DNA of 57,274 nt from CAMEON01 sp963643175 (GTDB lineage: Bacteria; Bacillota; Clostridia; Oscillospirales; CAG-272), in assembly GCA_963643175.1 (NCBI GenBank), contig CAVIJF010000007.1:1-57274 (forward strand), given 5' to 3'. Numbering within the stretch: the stretch's first letter is position 1; each line of letters opens with the position of its first letter. Below the pieces are notes generated by a model. It searched no databases and was not told where the DNA came from. It saw only the letters and a program-made list of their open reading frames with translations. This document shows, in pieces, positions 9,269 through 18,220 of this stretch. Both the position numbers and the translations under genes were made by a program.

Positions 9269-9634
9269 ATGCCGGTCACGATGCCCATTCATGAGTGGTT
9301 CACGGCGGATTTTGACTCCAAAACCGGGGTTGGCAACCGGTATTCCGGCTCTGTCGGAACGGACGGAACCGCCGGAAGTCTGGGGCGTACCCTCTTTGAG
9401 TACAGCGCCGTCATGACCCGGATCGAGCAGGAAAACGCGGACGGGACGAAGCAAAAGACCGTGACCCTGCACGTTTCCTGCGGCATCCGCCGCCCGTGGC
9501 CGGACGGTGCCGCATGGGACAGCAAGCAGGAAACGACCTTTCCCGGCACGCCGGACGGTTTGGCGCAGGCGACCGCGTGGTTGGAGGAACGGCTCGTGGA
9601 AAGCGGTATCGGTGCCGCGTCCGAAGGGACATGA
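9269..9634 (+). CDS. Hypothetical protein, DUF4091 gene partner
   Basis: 121 aa with no family I recognise. Starts 12 bp after the DUF4091 gene with SD AGGAGGGCGCACCT, so the two are probably co-transcribed. No signal peptide or membrane helix. The middle reads as beta strands (KQKTVTLHVSCGIRRPW) and the C-terminus as an amphipathic helix (LAQATAWLEERLVE). A strong terminator follows the stop by 6 bp. This supports a real last gene of a two-gene operon. Confidence 0.65.
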   Translation: MPVTMPIHEWFTADFDSKTGVGNRYSGSVGTDGTAGSLGRTLFEYSAVMTRIEQENADGTKQKTVTLHVSCGIRRPWPDGAAWDSKQETTFPGTPDGLAQATAWLEERLVESGIGAASEGT

Positions 9635-9640
9635 ACATTT

Positions 9641-9668
9641 CGCCGGGGGCATCGCCCCCGGCGTTTTG
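9641..9668 (+). terminator. Rho-independent terminator ending the DUF4091 operon
   Basis: CGCCGGGGGC-ATC-GCCCCCGGCG followed by TTTT, a perfect 10-bp stem. Confidence 0.88.
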
Positions 9669-9889
9669 CGTCGCCGGTGTCCCGGCAGCGTTGTTCTTGT
9701 TCCCCCCACTCTCTTTGGCTGCCCTTCCCGGCAGAGAGCAAAAAACTTTTGCTGGGGGCGCGGGGGCACGCTCCCCGGCGTTCCGGAAGGTAATGGGAAC
9801 CGTCCGACACGCCCCCTTGGGCGCCGGGGGTTCACCCGTCCCCATACTCTCTTCAGCACTGCAAATCTCCCGGAGCGCGGTGCACCTTC

Positions 9890-10170
9890 CGGCGCAGGTG
9901 TAGGGGTGCCGGGGGCGAAGCCCCGGCAAAATAAGCTAAAAATCACCCCCTTCCCCAGCGGGGAAGGGGGTCGGGGGGATGGCGGCAAACGAATTCGGCA
10001 AAGGCTGGGTCAGTCGGAAACGCTGGGGGCACACACCCCGAAAAAACGCCGCAAACAGTCCGGAAGTCCGTGCCTCGTCCTGCACAAGCGCGGGGATGCA
10101 AGGGGCGAAGCCCCTTGCATAAGAAAACTAAAAAGCTCCCCCCTTCCCCGACGGGGAAGGGGGGGCAGAA
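9890..10170 (-). repeat. GC-rich double-hairpin repeat, copies 2 and 3 (reverse orientation)
   Basis: Two partial copies on the opposite strand to copy 1. One runs through GCCGGGGGC-GAA-GCCCCGGC and CCCCCTTCCCCAGCGGGGAAGGGGG to about 9984; a second contains GCAAGGGGC-GAA-GCCCCTTGC (about 10097) and CCCCCTTCCCCGACGGGGAAGGGGG (about 10140). The 9669-10289 gap has no convincing gene; long open frames here are GC-driven artefacts. Confidence 0.7.
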
Positions 10171-10289
10171 AAGCTGTGCGAGGTGAAATGAGATGCGCAG
10201 CGGAATTCCGAAATAAGAACTGGGTTGGATTCAAAAAACAGCGTGTCTAAAATTATTTCCAAAAAAGGAATGAAAATTTTAGAAACCCC

Positions 10290-10318
10290 TTGACAAACAG
10301 CAAACCAGTGTGTATAAT
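10290..10318 (+). promoter_or_regulatory. recA promoter
   Basis: TTGACA (10290-10295), 17-nt spacer, TATAAT (10313-10318). I see no clear LexA operator around it. Confidence 0.88.
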
Positions 10319-10352
10319 AGAGACATCAAAAACAGAAAGGCTGGCAGCAGAT

Positions 10353-11516
10353 ATGGCAGCAAAGCAGCAGGCAAAGAAAACCCTGACCCCCCTTGTGGCA
10401 TATGACGCGGATCGGGAGGCAAAGCGCGAGGCTCTCCGGACGGCAATGAAGCAGATTGAGCGCGACTTCGGCGAGGGCGCTATCATGAAGCTGGGCGAAA
10501 ACCAGCATATGGCAGTGCAGGCTGTGCATACCGGCTCCCTGTCGCTGGACGCGGCACTGGGCATCGGCGGCGTGCCGCGCGGACGTATCATTGAAATATT
10601 CGGACCGGAATCCTCCGGTAAAACCACCGTTGCCCTGCATATCGTTGCCGAGGTGCAGAAGGCGGGCGGCGACGCGGCGTTCATCGACGCGGAACACGCG
10701 CTGGATCCCGTGTACGCCAAGGCGCTGGGCGTGGATACCGATAACCTGCTGGTGTCCCAGCCGGACTGCGGCGAGGACGCCCTGTCCATCTGCGAGTCGC
10801 TGGTGCGATCCGGCGCCATCGACGTGGTGGTCGTGGACTCGGTGGCGGCACTGGTGCCCCGGCAGGAAATTGAAGGCAATATGGGCGCGGCAACGGTCGG
10901 TATGCAGGCACGCCTGATGTCGCAGGCAATGCGCAAGCTGTCCGCTGTGATTTCCAAGAGCCAGACAGTGGTTATTTTCATCAACCAGCTGCGTGAGAAG
11001 GTCGGCGTGCTGTACGGAAACCCGGAGACCACGCCCGGCGGACGTGCGCTGAAATTCTACTCCTCCGTACGCATAGATGTGCGCCGTACCGAGCAGCTCA
11101 AGCGCGGCGGCGAGGTGTACGGCAACCATGTCCGGTGCAAAATCGTCAAGAATAAGGTCGCGCCGCCCTTCCGCGTTGCGGAGTTCGATATTCTGTACGG
11201 GCAGGGAATTTCGCGCATGAGCGAGATTCTGGATTTTGCCGTCAAGTACGATATTGTCAGGAAGAGCGGGTCGTGGTTCTCCTACAACGGCGACCGTCTG
11301 GGGCAGGGTAAGGAAGCCGTGCAGAAGGTGATTGAGGAGAATCCTGCCATGCAGGCGGAGTTGGAGGAGAAGGTTCGCGCTGCTATGCAGGAGCATGACG
11401 GGCAGGATGTGCAGACGTTTGAATTGGACGAAGACGGCGACGGGGACGGCGATGCCGGGATGCTGGACGATGAGTTCGACATCCGCACCGTCAAGGGCGC
11501 CGACGCCGACGAATAA
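10353..11516 (+). CDS. recA: Recombinase RecA
   Basis: 387 aa. RecA binds single-stranded DNA, drives strand exchange and activates LexA cleavage. Walker A is GPESSGKTT, followed by DAEHALDP, VVVVDSVAALVPR, and L2-region residues around EGNMGAATVGMQARLMSQAMRK. The C-terminus is very acidic (FELDEDGDGDGDAGML), as in many RecA proteins where it tempers DNA binding. The frame opens at 10290 with TTG, but that is the -35 box; the real start is ATG 10353 after GAAAGG. recX follows after 5 bp. Confidence 0.97.
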   Translation: MAAKQQAKKTLTPLVAYDADREAKREALRTAMKQIERDFGEGAIMKLGENQHMAVQAVHTGSLSLDAALGIGGVPRGRIIEIFGPESSGKTTVALHIVAEVQKAGGDAAFIDAEHALDPVYAKALGVDTDNLLVSQPDCGEDALSICESLVRSGAIDVVVVDSVAALVPRQEIEGNMGAATVGMQARLMSQAMRKLSAVISKSQTVVIFINQLREKVGVLYGNPETTPGGRALKFYSSVRIDVRRTEQLKRGGEVYGNHVRCKIVKNKVAPPFRVAEFDILYGQGISRMSEILDFAVKYDIVRKSGSWFSYNGDRLGQGKEAVQKVIEENPAMQAELEEKVRAAMQEHDGQDVQTFELDEDGDGDGDAGMLDDEFDIRTVKGADADE

Positions 11517-11521
11517 ACCGC

Positions 11522-12493
11522 ATGGCGGAAAACACTTCCTTCGGCAAGAGAAAAACCCTGTACGGACGCTATGACGACTACGCCGCCCCCGAGGGGGAGA
11601 CGGCAGGCGGAAGCCGGGCTGTCCGGCTGTCGGATATGCCTGCGCCGCGCCGCGCCGGGCGCGGCGCGGGGGCGGATCGCCCGAAGCTGCGTCCGGAAGC
11701 CGGAGACACCGCCGGGACAGGCGCATCCGGTGCACCCGTTGAATCCCGTGAACCGTGCGAATCCGCCGCGTCGATTCTCCGCGTTGTGACCGATGCGGAC
11801 GGAGAGACGCTGACCGTCACGCTGGAGAAGCCGGGGGATGGCGGCACCCGCCTGCAGTGCCGGATTCCGCTGACCGTGGAGCAGTATGCCGCCCTGAATA
11901 TCCAGCCGGGCAGACTTTCCGCGGAGGCGGCGGAACGTCTGGAGCACGCGGGGGCGCTGTGTCTGGCAATCCGGAAGGCGGGCGAATTGCTGGGCTACGG
12001 CGATATGCCCGCCCGGACGCTGGTGCGCAAGCTGACCGCCCGGGGCATTGACCGCACCGTGGCGGTCGAAGCGGCGGACTGGCTGGTGACGCGGGGGATG
12101 CTCCGGGAGGATGCGTCCGCCCTTGCGCGCGCCCTTGCGGATGCCCGCAAGGGGTGGGGACCCCGGCGCATCCGGCAGGATCTGCTGGCGCACGGGTATC
12201 CGTCCGAAGCCGCCGATGCGGCATTGGATACGCTGAACGACCCGGAAGATCCTGCTTTCGTGGATTTTGAATACGTGTGCCGCTGTGTTCTGCGGACGAA
12301 ATTGGGACGTGACACGGCATTGCTTACCGACCGCGCCGCGTGCGGCAGACTGATTGCCGCCATGATGCGTCTGGGGTATGAGTCGGACACGGTGCGCGAC
12401 GCCATGAGGGACGCCCTGCGCGAGTCTATGCGTGATGCGCCGCGCGCAGCGCGGGACGAGGCACCTGTGGAAGACGGCGAAGGCGAACATTGA
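11522..12493 (+). CDS. recX: RecX family regulator of RecA
   Basis: 323 aa. RecX inhibits RecA filaments, and its position directly after recA is classic. The helical RecX repeats lie at about 150-310 (LLGYGDMPARTLVRKLTARG, DARKGWGPRRIRQDLLAHGY). The first 145 residues are a Gly/Ala/Arg-rich stretch plus a small beta-rich segment (AESLTVTLEKPG-like) seen in Clostridia RecX proteins. No SD is seen before ATG 11522, so translation may be coupled to recA, whose stop is 5 bp upstream. Confidence 0.88.
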   Translation: MAENTSFGKRKTLYGRYDDYAAPEGETAGGSRAVRLSDMPAPRRAGRGAGADRPKLRPEAGDTAGTGASGAPVESREPCESAASILRVVTDADGETLTVTLEKPGDGGTRLQCRIPLTVEQYAALNIQPGRLSAEAAERLEHAGALCLAIRKAGELLGYGDMPARTLVRKLTARGIDRTVAVEAADWLVTRGMLREDASALARALADARKGWGPRRIRQDLLAHGYPSEAADAALDTLNDPEDPAFVDFEYVCRCVLRTKLGRDTALLTDRAACGRLIAAMMRLGYESDTVRDAMRDALRESMRDAPRAARDEAPVEDGEGEH

Positions 12494-12497
12494 CAGA

Positions 12498-12547
12498 CGA
12501 AAACTGACAGCTGTCAATTGATGCTTGACAGTTTTCGGCTTCCATCG
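12498..12547 (+). terminator. Possible weak terminator after recX
   Basis: Inverted repeat CGAAAACTG (12498-12506) and CAGTTTTCG (12539-12547) enclosing a nested GACAGCTGTC palindrome. It lacks a good T run. Confidence 0.4.
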
Positions 12548-12647
12548 GGACAATTCGCCCGGCGTCCGCAGAAAATTCATAAAAATCTCGCATACCCGCA
12601 ACAATTCCATGCTATACTGTCCCTATCGAAAACGGGAGGTATGGCAT

Positions 12648-13757
12648 ATGATACAAAAAAAGCGGCGCGGAAGGTGGGCGCACGTGCTGTTTCCGGCGGC
12701 TCTGCTGACGCTGTGTGTCCTGCTTTGTCTGCCTGCCTGCTCGGATATGGTTCTGAACCCGGACGGCAGTATCAGCCGCCCCGGCACCATGACGATACAG
12801 AATGGCACCGGTTCCTCGGGTCCAACCGGGAACGGCGGCGCCGACGGCGACCTGACGCTGACGCCGACAACCGCTACGGCTGCAACCACAGGCGGGAATT
12901 CCATCGTCATTGATCCGACGGACGATCCCTATGCCGGCGCGGAGCATCGCCTGTACGTGGATTTTCTCAACGTGGGCAAGGCGGATTGCATTCTCCTGCG
13001 CATGGATGACCGGGTTATTCTGATTGATACCGGTGAGAGGGCGGACGCCGCGCTCATCCGGAGTGCGTTGGATGGTTACGGCATCACGCGCATTGACTGC
13101 CTGATACTGACGCATTACGACAACGACCATATCGGCGCCGCCGATATGGTGTTGGAGGAGTATACCGTCGGCGCGGTGTATATGCCCGACTACGTGCGGA
13201 ATTCCAAACTCTACCGCAGTCTGATGACGGCAATCGGAACGGTGCAGACTGCCGGGACAGCCGTTTACCGTATGCACGCCACCGATGCCGAGCCGGACAT
13301 GGGCTACGGAAAGGTCTGGATAAACGCAACCTCCATGGAGGGCTATGAAGCGGGCATGACCTTGGGTGCCGACGAGGACAACGAGGACACGGACGAGAAC
13401 AATTTTTCACTCATCACTGCCGTGACCTTCGGCGACATAAAACTGATTTTCGGCGGGGACGCGGAGGGCGAGCGCATGGCGGAGTACCTTCCGCTGGCGG
13501 AGGCACGCGGGTTTACTTCCTGCACCCTGCTCAAGATGCCGCACCACGGCGCTTCGGCTGACAAGGGACTGTTGGATGCGGTTCGCACGTGGAAGCCCCG
13601 CTACTGCGTGGTCTGCTCGGATTCCGCCTCGTCGGTTTCCGGGGCGATTGTCACCAACATGAAATCGGTCGGCGCCGGGCGCTACTTTACCTACGACGGA
13701 ACGGTCTGCTTTGCCACCGACGGCAGCAGTGCGATCATCCGGACGAGGGAAGGGTAG
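12648..13757 (+). CDS. ComEC/Rec2-like metallo-beta-lactamase fold lipoprotein
   Basis: 369 aa. Signal peptide with lipobox-like LCLPAC (Cys about 29), a Gly/Thr-rich spacer, then a metallo-hydrolase domain: YVDFLNVGKADC, HYDNDHIGA (HxxxDH-type ligand motif), GGDAEGERM and the late MPHHGAS. This is the arrangement of the ComEC C-terminal domain and of free-standing exported MBL proteins. They may act as nucleases or phosphodiesterases outside the membrane; the substrate is unknown here. The start is ATG 12648 after GGGAGG (12634-12639); the longer frame from 12525 lacks a ribosome site. Confidence 0.85.
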   Translation: MIQKKRRGRWAHVLFPAALLTLCVLLCLPACSDMVLNPDGSISRPGTMTIQNGTGSSGPTGNGGADGDLTLTPTTATAATTGGNSIVIDPTDDPYAGAEHRLYVDFLNVGKADCILLRMDDRVILIDTGERADAALIRSALDGYGITRIDCLILTHYDNDHIGAADMVLEEYTVGAVYMPDYVRNSKLYRSLMTAIGTVQTAGTAVYRMHATDAEPDMGYGKVWINATSMEGYEAGMTLGADEDNEDTDENNFSLITAVTFGDIKLIFGGDAEGERMAEYLPLAEARGFTSCTLLKMPHHGASADKGLLDAVRTWKPRYCVVCSDSASSVSGAIVTNMKSVGAGRYFTYDGTVCFATDGSSAIIRTREG

Positions 13758-13784
13758 GGCGGCACGGCGGGGATTGCCAGGGAC

Positions 13785-13882
13785 CGCTGATTCATATTCG
13801 GAAGCCTGCCGCGGCATCTCTGTGCCCGCCTGCTGCCAAACGGAAAACGCGCTGTTCCTCCGGTACGGAATCAGCGTTTTCC
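13785..13882. repeat. MITE-like inverted-repeat element, copy 1
   Basis: CGCTGATTC (13785-13793) and GGAATCAGCGTTTTCC (13867-13882) are inverted ends enclosing about 75 bp. Related ends occur near 29764-29825, 41026-41056 and 55895-55915. It lies between the ComEC-like gene and its terminator. Confidence 0.5.
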
Positions 13883-13891
13883 AAAAAATTC

Positions 13892-13939
13892 TCCTGTAAA
13901 AATGCATCCGGGAAAGTTCCCGGATGCTTTTTTACAGGA
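13892..13939. terminator. Bidirectional terminator between convergent genes
   Basis: GCATCCGGGAA (13904-13914) and TTCCCGGATGC (13917-13927), flanked by complementary A- and T-runs, so the palindrome reaches TCCTGTAAAAA...TTTTTTACAGGA. It can serve the plus-strand ComEC-like gene and the minus-strand operon. Confidence 0.88.
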
Positions 13940-13995
13940 GTTTTTCAACATGGACGCCTGACTGTTATCGGCTTCCCCTATGGTACCTGTGCCTG

Positions 13996-14253
13996 TCACC
14001 GGCTTCCTTTTGCCCGGTGCGCGAAAGGGAGAAACAGATTGACTGCCAGCAGGATCAGCGTGCCGGTACCGCCGGCGGCTGTGCAGAGTGCCGGGACAAA
14101 TTCCGGCAGACCGAAGAGCACCTTGCCGGCGCCGATCTGCGCCAGCCCGAACCAGAGTGCACCGAAGAACAGAATGTTGAGCAGTGTGCGGAGCATCAGT
14201 CCGATATTTTTGCCGACGCCGCCTCCGTGCGTAAATTCATTGGAACTTGCCAT
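13996..14253 (-). CDS. Small membrane protein
   Basis: 85 aa with two predicted membrane helices (about 18-42 and 50-76) and no recognisable family. SD GAAGGAGG sits 8 nt before ATG. Last gene of the minus-strand operon led by the AraC regulator, 13 bp after the DUF1294 gene. Function unknown. Confidence 0.7.
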   Translation of the reverse strand: MASSNEFTHGGGVGKNIGLMLRTLLNILFFGALWFGLAQIGAGKVLFGLPEFVPALCTAAGGTGTLILLAVNLFLPFAHRAKGSR

Positions 14254-14266
14254 TGTTGCGCCTCCT

Positions 14267-14560
14267 TCAGAACAGCTGCGTGACCATCAGCACTGCCAGC
14301 GCCGCCTGCATGGCAAGGGACAGCCAGAGAGTCACGAAAAAGTGAAATTTGGTAACGGGATTGGTTTTGTGGCGCAGGACGTACATCCCGACCAGCGCAC
14401 CGGGGGCGCCGCCGAAGCTGCACAGGGACAGCAGGACGATTTCCGGAACGCGCCCTTTCCCCTCGCGGGACGAATTCTTCTTGTCAACGGCGAAAAATGC
14501 CAACGTGATGATGCTCATCACCGGCAGAAGTCCGAGGTATACGTATGCAATGTAAGGCAT
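14267..14560 (-). CDS. DUF1294 family membrane protein
   Basis: 97 aa. The DUF1294 pattern is visible: DKKNSSREGKGRVPE, LLSLCSFGGAPGALVGM, then RHKTNPVTKFHF. Two to three helices. Function unknown for the family. SD AAAGGA; 43 bp after the upstream gene. Confidence 0.85.
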   Translation of the reverse strand: MPYIAYVYLGLLPVMSIITLAFFAVDKKNSSREGKGRVPEIVLLSLCSFGGAPGALVGMYVLRHKTNPVTKFHFFVTLWLSLAMQAALAVLMVTQLF

Positions 14561-14603
14561 GGTTGCAGTCCTTTCTGTCAGGATGTCCTGACCGGGCGGG
14601 GCG

Positions 14604-15440
14604 TCAGTAGACCACCGTCATGTGCGGATCCGTCTGCCGCAGAACACGGCGGCGGAGATTGAAAAAGTAGTGCCGCCGGACAATATAGAGGTGCTCTCCC
14701 TCCTGCCGGGCGGTCAGGTAGAAGCGCTTGCCGCCCAGTCCGCCCGTTCCGATGTTGTGCGGCGAAACGACCAGCACGGCGCAGTCCGACTGCTGTGCCA
14801 ACTGATGCGCATTGGCACGGAAGAAGGAGCCGGCGTCCAGACTGCCCTCGTCGGAAGCAACAAAAATGTACAGGTGCCTGCCTGCCAGCTCTGCCCGCAG
14901 GCGCCGGTTCATGCGGGATGCGAAGAACAGACTGCAAAACGCAGTCAGCCCGGCCAACGCCAGCATGATCGGGAGGACAATCACGTACATGGGCAGCAGC
15001 AGGACAGCGGCGGAGACCGTGAAGGCGACCGAAACAATCATGGTTATCAGGCGTGCCCGGCGGAAAAACAGCGTGACTTTTTTTATCAGCCGCATGGGCG
15101 AGGAGGCGTTTACGATGGCGAACAGGTAGCGCGGATAGCTGCGCATGGAGAAACCCTGCGCGTTCTGGCTTGCCTCCCGCAGGCTTTCGTCCCACACTTC
15201 CTGCCGGGTGCGGGGCTTTTTCCGGACGGAAACGAATTCCGTCCCGCCTGCCGGGGCGATCGCCGACTCCCGCTGCAGCGTATCAATCATCTGGCGCAGA
15301 CGCAGATTTTCCAGCCGCTCGGTCTCCAGTTCACGCAGCAGGTGCGCCTCCCGTTCGGTAACCTGTATCGGGGACGGCTTCTGTCCGGATTGCCCGGATA
15401 TTCTCTTCCGTTTTGCTTTACGGGAGTGCTTTCGGCTCAC
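14604..15440 (-). CDS. Hypothetical coiled-coil membrane protein
   Basis: 278 aa. Highly basic N-terminus (MSRKHSRKAKRKRI), a coiled coil (about 27-60; LLRELETERLENLRLRQMI), a middle cytoplasmic region, a hydrophobic hairpin (about 132-175) and a C-terminal alpha/beta-like domain (HLYIFVASDEGSLDAG, CAVLVVSPHNIG). Family unknown. GTG start at 15440 supported by GGGAGGAGG. Starts 31 bp after the GHL10 lipoprotein, so same operon. Confidence 0.72.
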   Translation of the reverse strand: MSRKHSRKAKRKRISGQSGQKPSPIQVTEREAHLLRELETERLENLRLRQMIDTLQRESAIAPAGGTEFVSVRKKPRTRQEVWDESLREASQNAQGFSMRSYPRYLFAIVNASSPMRLIKKVTLFFRRARLITMIVSVAFTVSAAVLLLPMYVIVLPIMLALAGLTAFCSLFFASRMNRRLRAELAGRHLYIFVASDEGSLDAGSFFRANAHQLAQQSDCAVLVVSPHNIGTGGLGGKRFYLTARQEGEHLYIVRRHYFFNLRRRVLRQTDPHMTVVY

Positions 15441-15471
15441 GGCGGACCTCCTCCCGGCACGCCCCCGGCGC

Positions 15472-16974
15472 TCAGCCTTCCCACGATGCCCCCCGGAGAA
15501 TGGCGACGTACCCGTCGCGCTCCGCCTGCGTTCCGTCCACCGGTGCGCCGGTCACGGGGTCGTAGAAGTACTGGTAGCAGAAGACCGACATACCGCGGCA
15601 CTTTTCCAGCCCCAGCGTGTAGGTGATGCAGCGTGCCATGATGTCGGTATGCTGTGCCCACTCGTTGGCGCCCGTGCCCGCCCATTTGTCATACTTGGCA
15701 AGCGCTTTCCCGAAGGTCACGCCGATGAGCAGATCGACATACTCCGTCCGGACAAGATCCTGCCACTGGTTGCAGAGCTTGTCGAACGCCGCCGTCGCGT
15801 GCTCGAAGCCGAAGTAAATCTGCGGCAGGATGTAGTCCACGAAGCCCGGATTGGCGCACCAGCGGTACACATCGGCGTACTGCTTGGCATAGACGGTATT
15901 CAGCACGCCTGCCGGGCTGATGCCGAACAGCGCGTCCGGATTCTGCCGCTTGGTCATGCGGTACAGGCTGGACACAAGGTCGGACAGATTCTCACGCCGC
16001 CAGTCTTCCAGCGACAGCGTGCCGCCTTCCGCCCGGTAAGCCGCAAAGGCGGCGGAATCAAACGCGGCATCCTGCGTGGGGTAGAAGTAATCGTCCATGT
16101 GAACGCCGTCCACGTCGTAGCGCTGCAGGATTTCCCGTGCGCCGTACACGATGAGGTCGCGCACCTCGGCATAGGCGGGATTCAGATACCAGCGCCCGCT
16201 GTACTCCACTATGTACTTCCCGCGCAGGTCCGTATCCTCGTACCACTGCCGGAGTGCATACGCCGTGTCCATTGCCTGCAGTTCGGAGGTTGTTACGCCG
16301 CGCAGCGGGTTAATCCATGCATGAACCGACAGATTCCGCACCCGCGCTTCCTCAATGAGGATGGCGAAGGGGTCGTAGTCAAATCCGTTTGCATAGTTTC
16401 CGGTGACATAGGCGCTCGGCGCGTAGAAATTCGAGGGGTAGAAGCTGTCCGCATTGGGACGCACCTGCACGATGACGGTATTGAAGCCGTTGTCCGCCAC
16501 GTTTTGCAGGATGCCTGCGATGCGCGTGCGGAAATCGTCCTCCGCCCGCTGGCGTCCGCCGTTCGTATAGACCTTGTTCAGGTCAAACTGCGAGAGCCAC
16601 ATTGCCTTGACATCATGCAGGCGGATCGGTTCGGCAGGGACATACGGATCGACCTTGACGGATCGCTCCAGCACCTCCCGCACGGGGTCTGTTTCCGGCT
16701 CGGTCGGCGGTTCCGTGGGCGCCTCGGTCGGCGCTTCGGTCACGGATTCCGTGACGGTTGCGGGTTCGGTTTCGGTCACGGATTCTGTCTCCACGGCGGA
16801 TTCGGATTGGTTCATGTCGGGTTCCTCCTGTGTGGTTTCCTGAATTGCGGATTCCGATGCGGATGCGGTCGGTGATTCCTGACGATCATTCTGACAGCCG
16901 ACAGCGGCAAGCAGAACGGAGACGCCGAGCAGTGCAGCGCACAGAAGCTGTCTGACGAGCGGACGGTGACTCAT
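15472..16974 (-). CDS. GHL10 (DUF187) family glycosidase lipoprotein
   Basis: 500 aa. Signal with lipobox VLLAAVGC, a Thr/Glu/Pro linker (TVTESVTEAPTEAPTEPPTE, about 60-100), then the YngK/GHL10 barrel: MWLSQFDLNKVYTNGG, GFNTVIVQVRPNADSFYPS, VHAWINPLR and DVDGVHMDDYFYP. Family members act on cell-wall or complex glycans at the surface; substrate unknown. Its ATG overlaps the AraC stop (ATGA), with SD AGGAG inside that gene. The regulator probably controls this gene. Confidence 0.9.
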   Translation of the reverse strand: MSHRPLVRQLLCAALLGVSVLLAAVGCQNDRQESPTASASESAIQETTQEEPDMNQSESAVETESVTETEPATVTESVTEAPTEAPTEPPTEPETDPVREVLERSVKVDPYVPAEPIRLHDVKAMWLSQFDLNKVYTNGGRQRAEDDFRTRIAGILQNVADNGFNTVIVQVRPNADSFYPSNFYAPSAYVTGNYANGFDYDPFAILIEEARVRNLSVHAWINPLRGVTTSELQAMDTAYALRQWYEDTDLRGKYIVEYSGRWYLNPAYAEVRDLIVYGAREILQRYDVDGVHMDDYFYPTQDAAFDSAAFAAYRAEGGTLSLEDWRRENLSDLVSSLYRMTKRQNPDALFGISPAGVLNTVYAKQYADVYRWCANPGFVDYILPQIYFGFEHATAAFDKLCNQWQDLVRTEYVDLLIGVTFGKALAKYDKWAGTGANEWAQHTDIMARCITYTLGLEKCRGMSVFCYQYFYDPVTGAPVDGTQAERDGYVAILRGASWEG

Positions 16975-17882
16975 GGCATATCTCCTTTTCTCTCCGGTTT
17001 CCGGTCTGACTGAAGCCCGCGCTTTTCCTCCTCCGGCGTACAGCCGAACCGTTTCCGGTACTGGCGGTAAAAGGACGAGTAGTCACTGTACCCGACCTCG
17101 CGGGCGGCGACTGCCGCCGCCGTGCCGCCACGGATGGCGGCGCGTGCGCGGGTCAGGCGCTTGAGAATGACGTACTCCCAGACGGAAACGCCGGTGGACT
17201 GCCGGAAGGTGCGGTTGAGGTAGGAACGGCTGTATCCGAACCTTTCCTCCAACACATCGACGCCTGTGACGGCGGCGGGGTCGCGGTTGATGAATTCGAT
17301 GATGCCGCCCGGCAGGGAACGGGCGCGCCCGTCCTCCGGCTGCGGGACGTCCCCGGCGGGTTGAATGTCCGTCCTCCACGGACCGGCGGTCTGCGTGATT
17401 TCAAACAGGATAGCGGGCAGGTAGGCACGTATCATGACCCGCCGGGCGTCCGCCGGCATTCCGCCGTCCGCCGCGCTGCCGGCGGTGATGCGGAGCAGCA
17501 TATCCCGGATGCGTTCGGCTTCCGGGGCAGGGGGCAGCCGGTTGAACTGCCCGAGCGGACGTGCCCGGAAGGGTGCCAGCAGGAACTCCGCCGCCGTGCC
17601 CGCCGACGGCAGGGCGGCGGGGGAGAAGTGCAGGGCAATGCGTTCGTATGCCCGCGCGGGGCTGATGTGGAGCTTGTGGGTTTCCCCGTCGCGCATCATC
17701 AGGATGCTGCCCGGCGACAGGGGATAGTCATGCCCTTCAACGGTGTAGTATCCCTGCCCGCGCAGGAAGCAGTACAGCTCATAGCGGCCGTGGGCGTGCA
17801 GCGGGAACATGGTTTCGCTCGGCGTGTCCGTCAGCGTGTGGTGGAGCATCAGGTCGCTGTCCTCGTAATGGAAGAGCACCAT
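16971..17882 (-). CDS. AraC family transcriptional regulator with cupin sensor domain
   Basis: 303 aa. N-terminal cupin-like domain (FPLHAHGRYELYCFLRGQGY, PLSPGSILMMRDGE) and C-terminal double helix-turn-helix (GYSRSYLNRTFRQSTGVS, VGYSDYSSFYRQYRKRFGC). Such regulators usually sense sugars and control neighbouring glycosidases. I start at the ATG at 17882 (after GGGGGGA), not at the longer frame to 18047, because the promoter occupies 17920-17948. First gene of a five-gene operon. Confidence 0.9.
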   Translation of the reverse strand: MVLFHYEDSDLMLHHTLTDTPSETMFPLHAHGRYELYCFLRGQGYYTVEGHDYPLSPGSILMMRDGETHKLHISPARAYERIALHFSPAALPSAGTAAEFLLAPFRARPLGQFNRLPPAPEAERIRDMLLRITAGSAADGGMPADARRVMIRAYLPAILFEITQTAGPWRTDIQPAGDVPQPEDGRARSLPGGIIEFINRDPAAVTGVDVLEERFGYSRSYLNRTFRQSTGVSVWEYVILKRLTRARAAIRGGTAAAVAAREVGYSDYSSFYRQYRKRFGCTPEEEKRGLQSDRKPERKGDMP

Positions 17883-17919
17883 GGAACATCCCCCCGTTTC
17901 CTCAGGAATTTTCACATAC

Positions 17920-17948
17920 AGTATAGCACAGACGGGAAGGATTTGCAA
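17920..17948 (-). promoter_or_regulatory. Promoter of the AraC-GHL10 operon
   Basis: On the minus strand: TTGCAA (17948-17943), 17-nt spacer, TATACT (17925-17920). Confidence 0.8.
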
Positions 17949-17959
17949 GAGAAATGCGG

Positions 17960-18220
17960 CGATTTCCGGATTTTTTTGTGAATTGCGGTTACGGTGGGGG
18001 GCGGCTCCCGCTTCCCGGAGAAGCGGCACTTTCCGGGAACTCCGCACGCTGGGGCAGCATATTCTGTCGTAGGCTCCCCGAAAGGAAGGTGTATTCCGTG
18101 AAAATCATTTTGATCCGCACGCTGGGGCATCCTGTCGCCGCTGCTGCGTCGGCTGTTCAACGTCCGCAGACAAAAGCCGGGACGCTGACGCGACCCGGCG
18201 GATATGGCAAAAAGCCCGAC
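17960..18220. other. Intergenic stretch with a direct repeat, no supported gene
   Basis: TCCGCACGCTGGGGCA occurs twice, near 18042 and 18114. A GTG at 18098 has a good SD (AAAGGAAGG), but its frame runs through a terminator into antisense of the HPr-like gene, so I do not call it. Confidence 0.4.

Noticed and set aside
9507..10250. 247-codon plus-strand frame between the DUF4091 operon and recA
   Set aside because: Covers a terminator and two GC-rich repeats; the protein is low-complexity and repeat-derived.
10290..10352. Longer RecA N-terminus starting at TTG 10290
   Set aside because: The TTG is the -35 box of a near-consensus promoter and cannot lie in the message.
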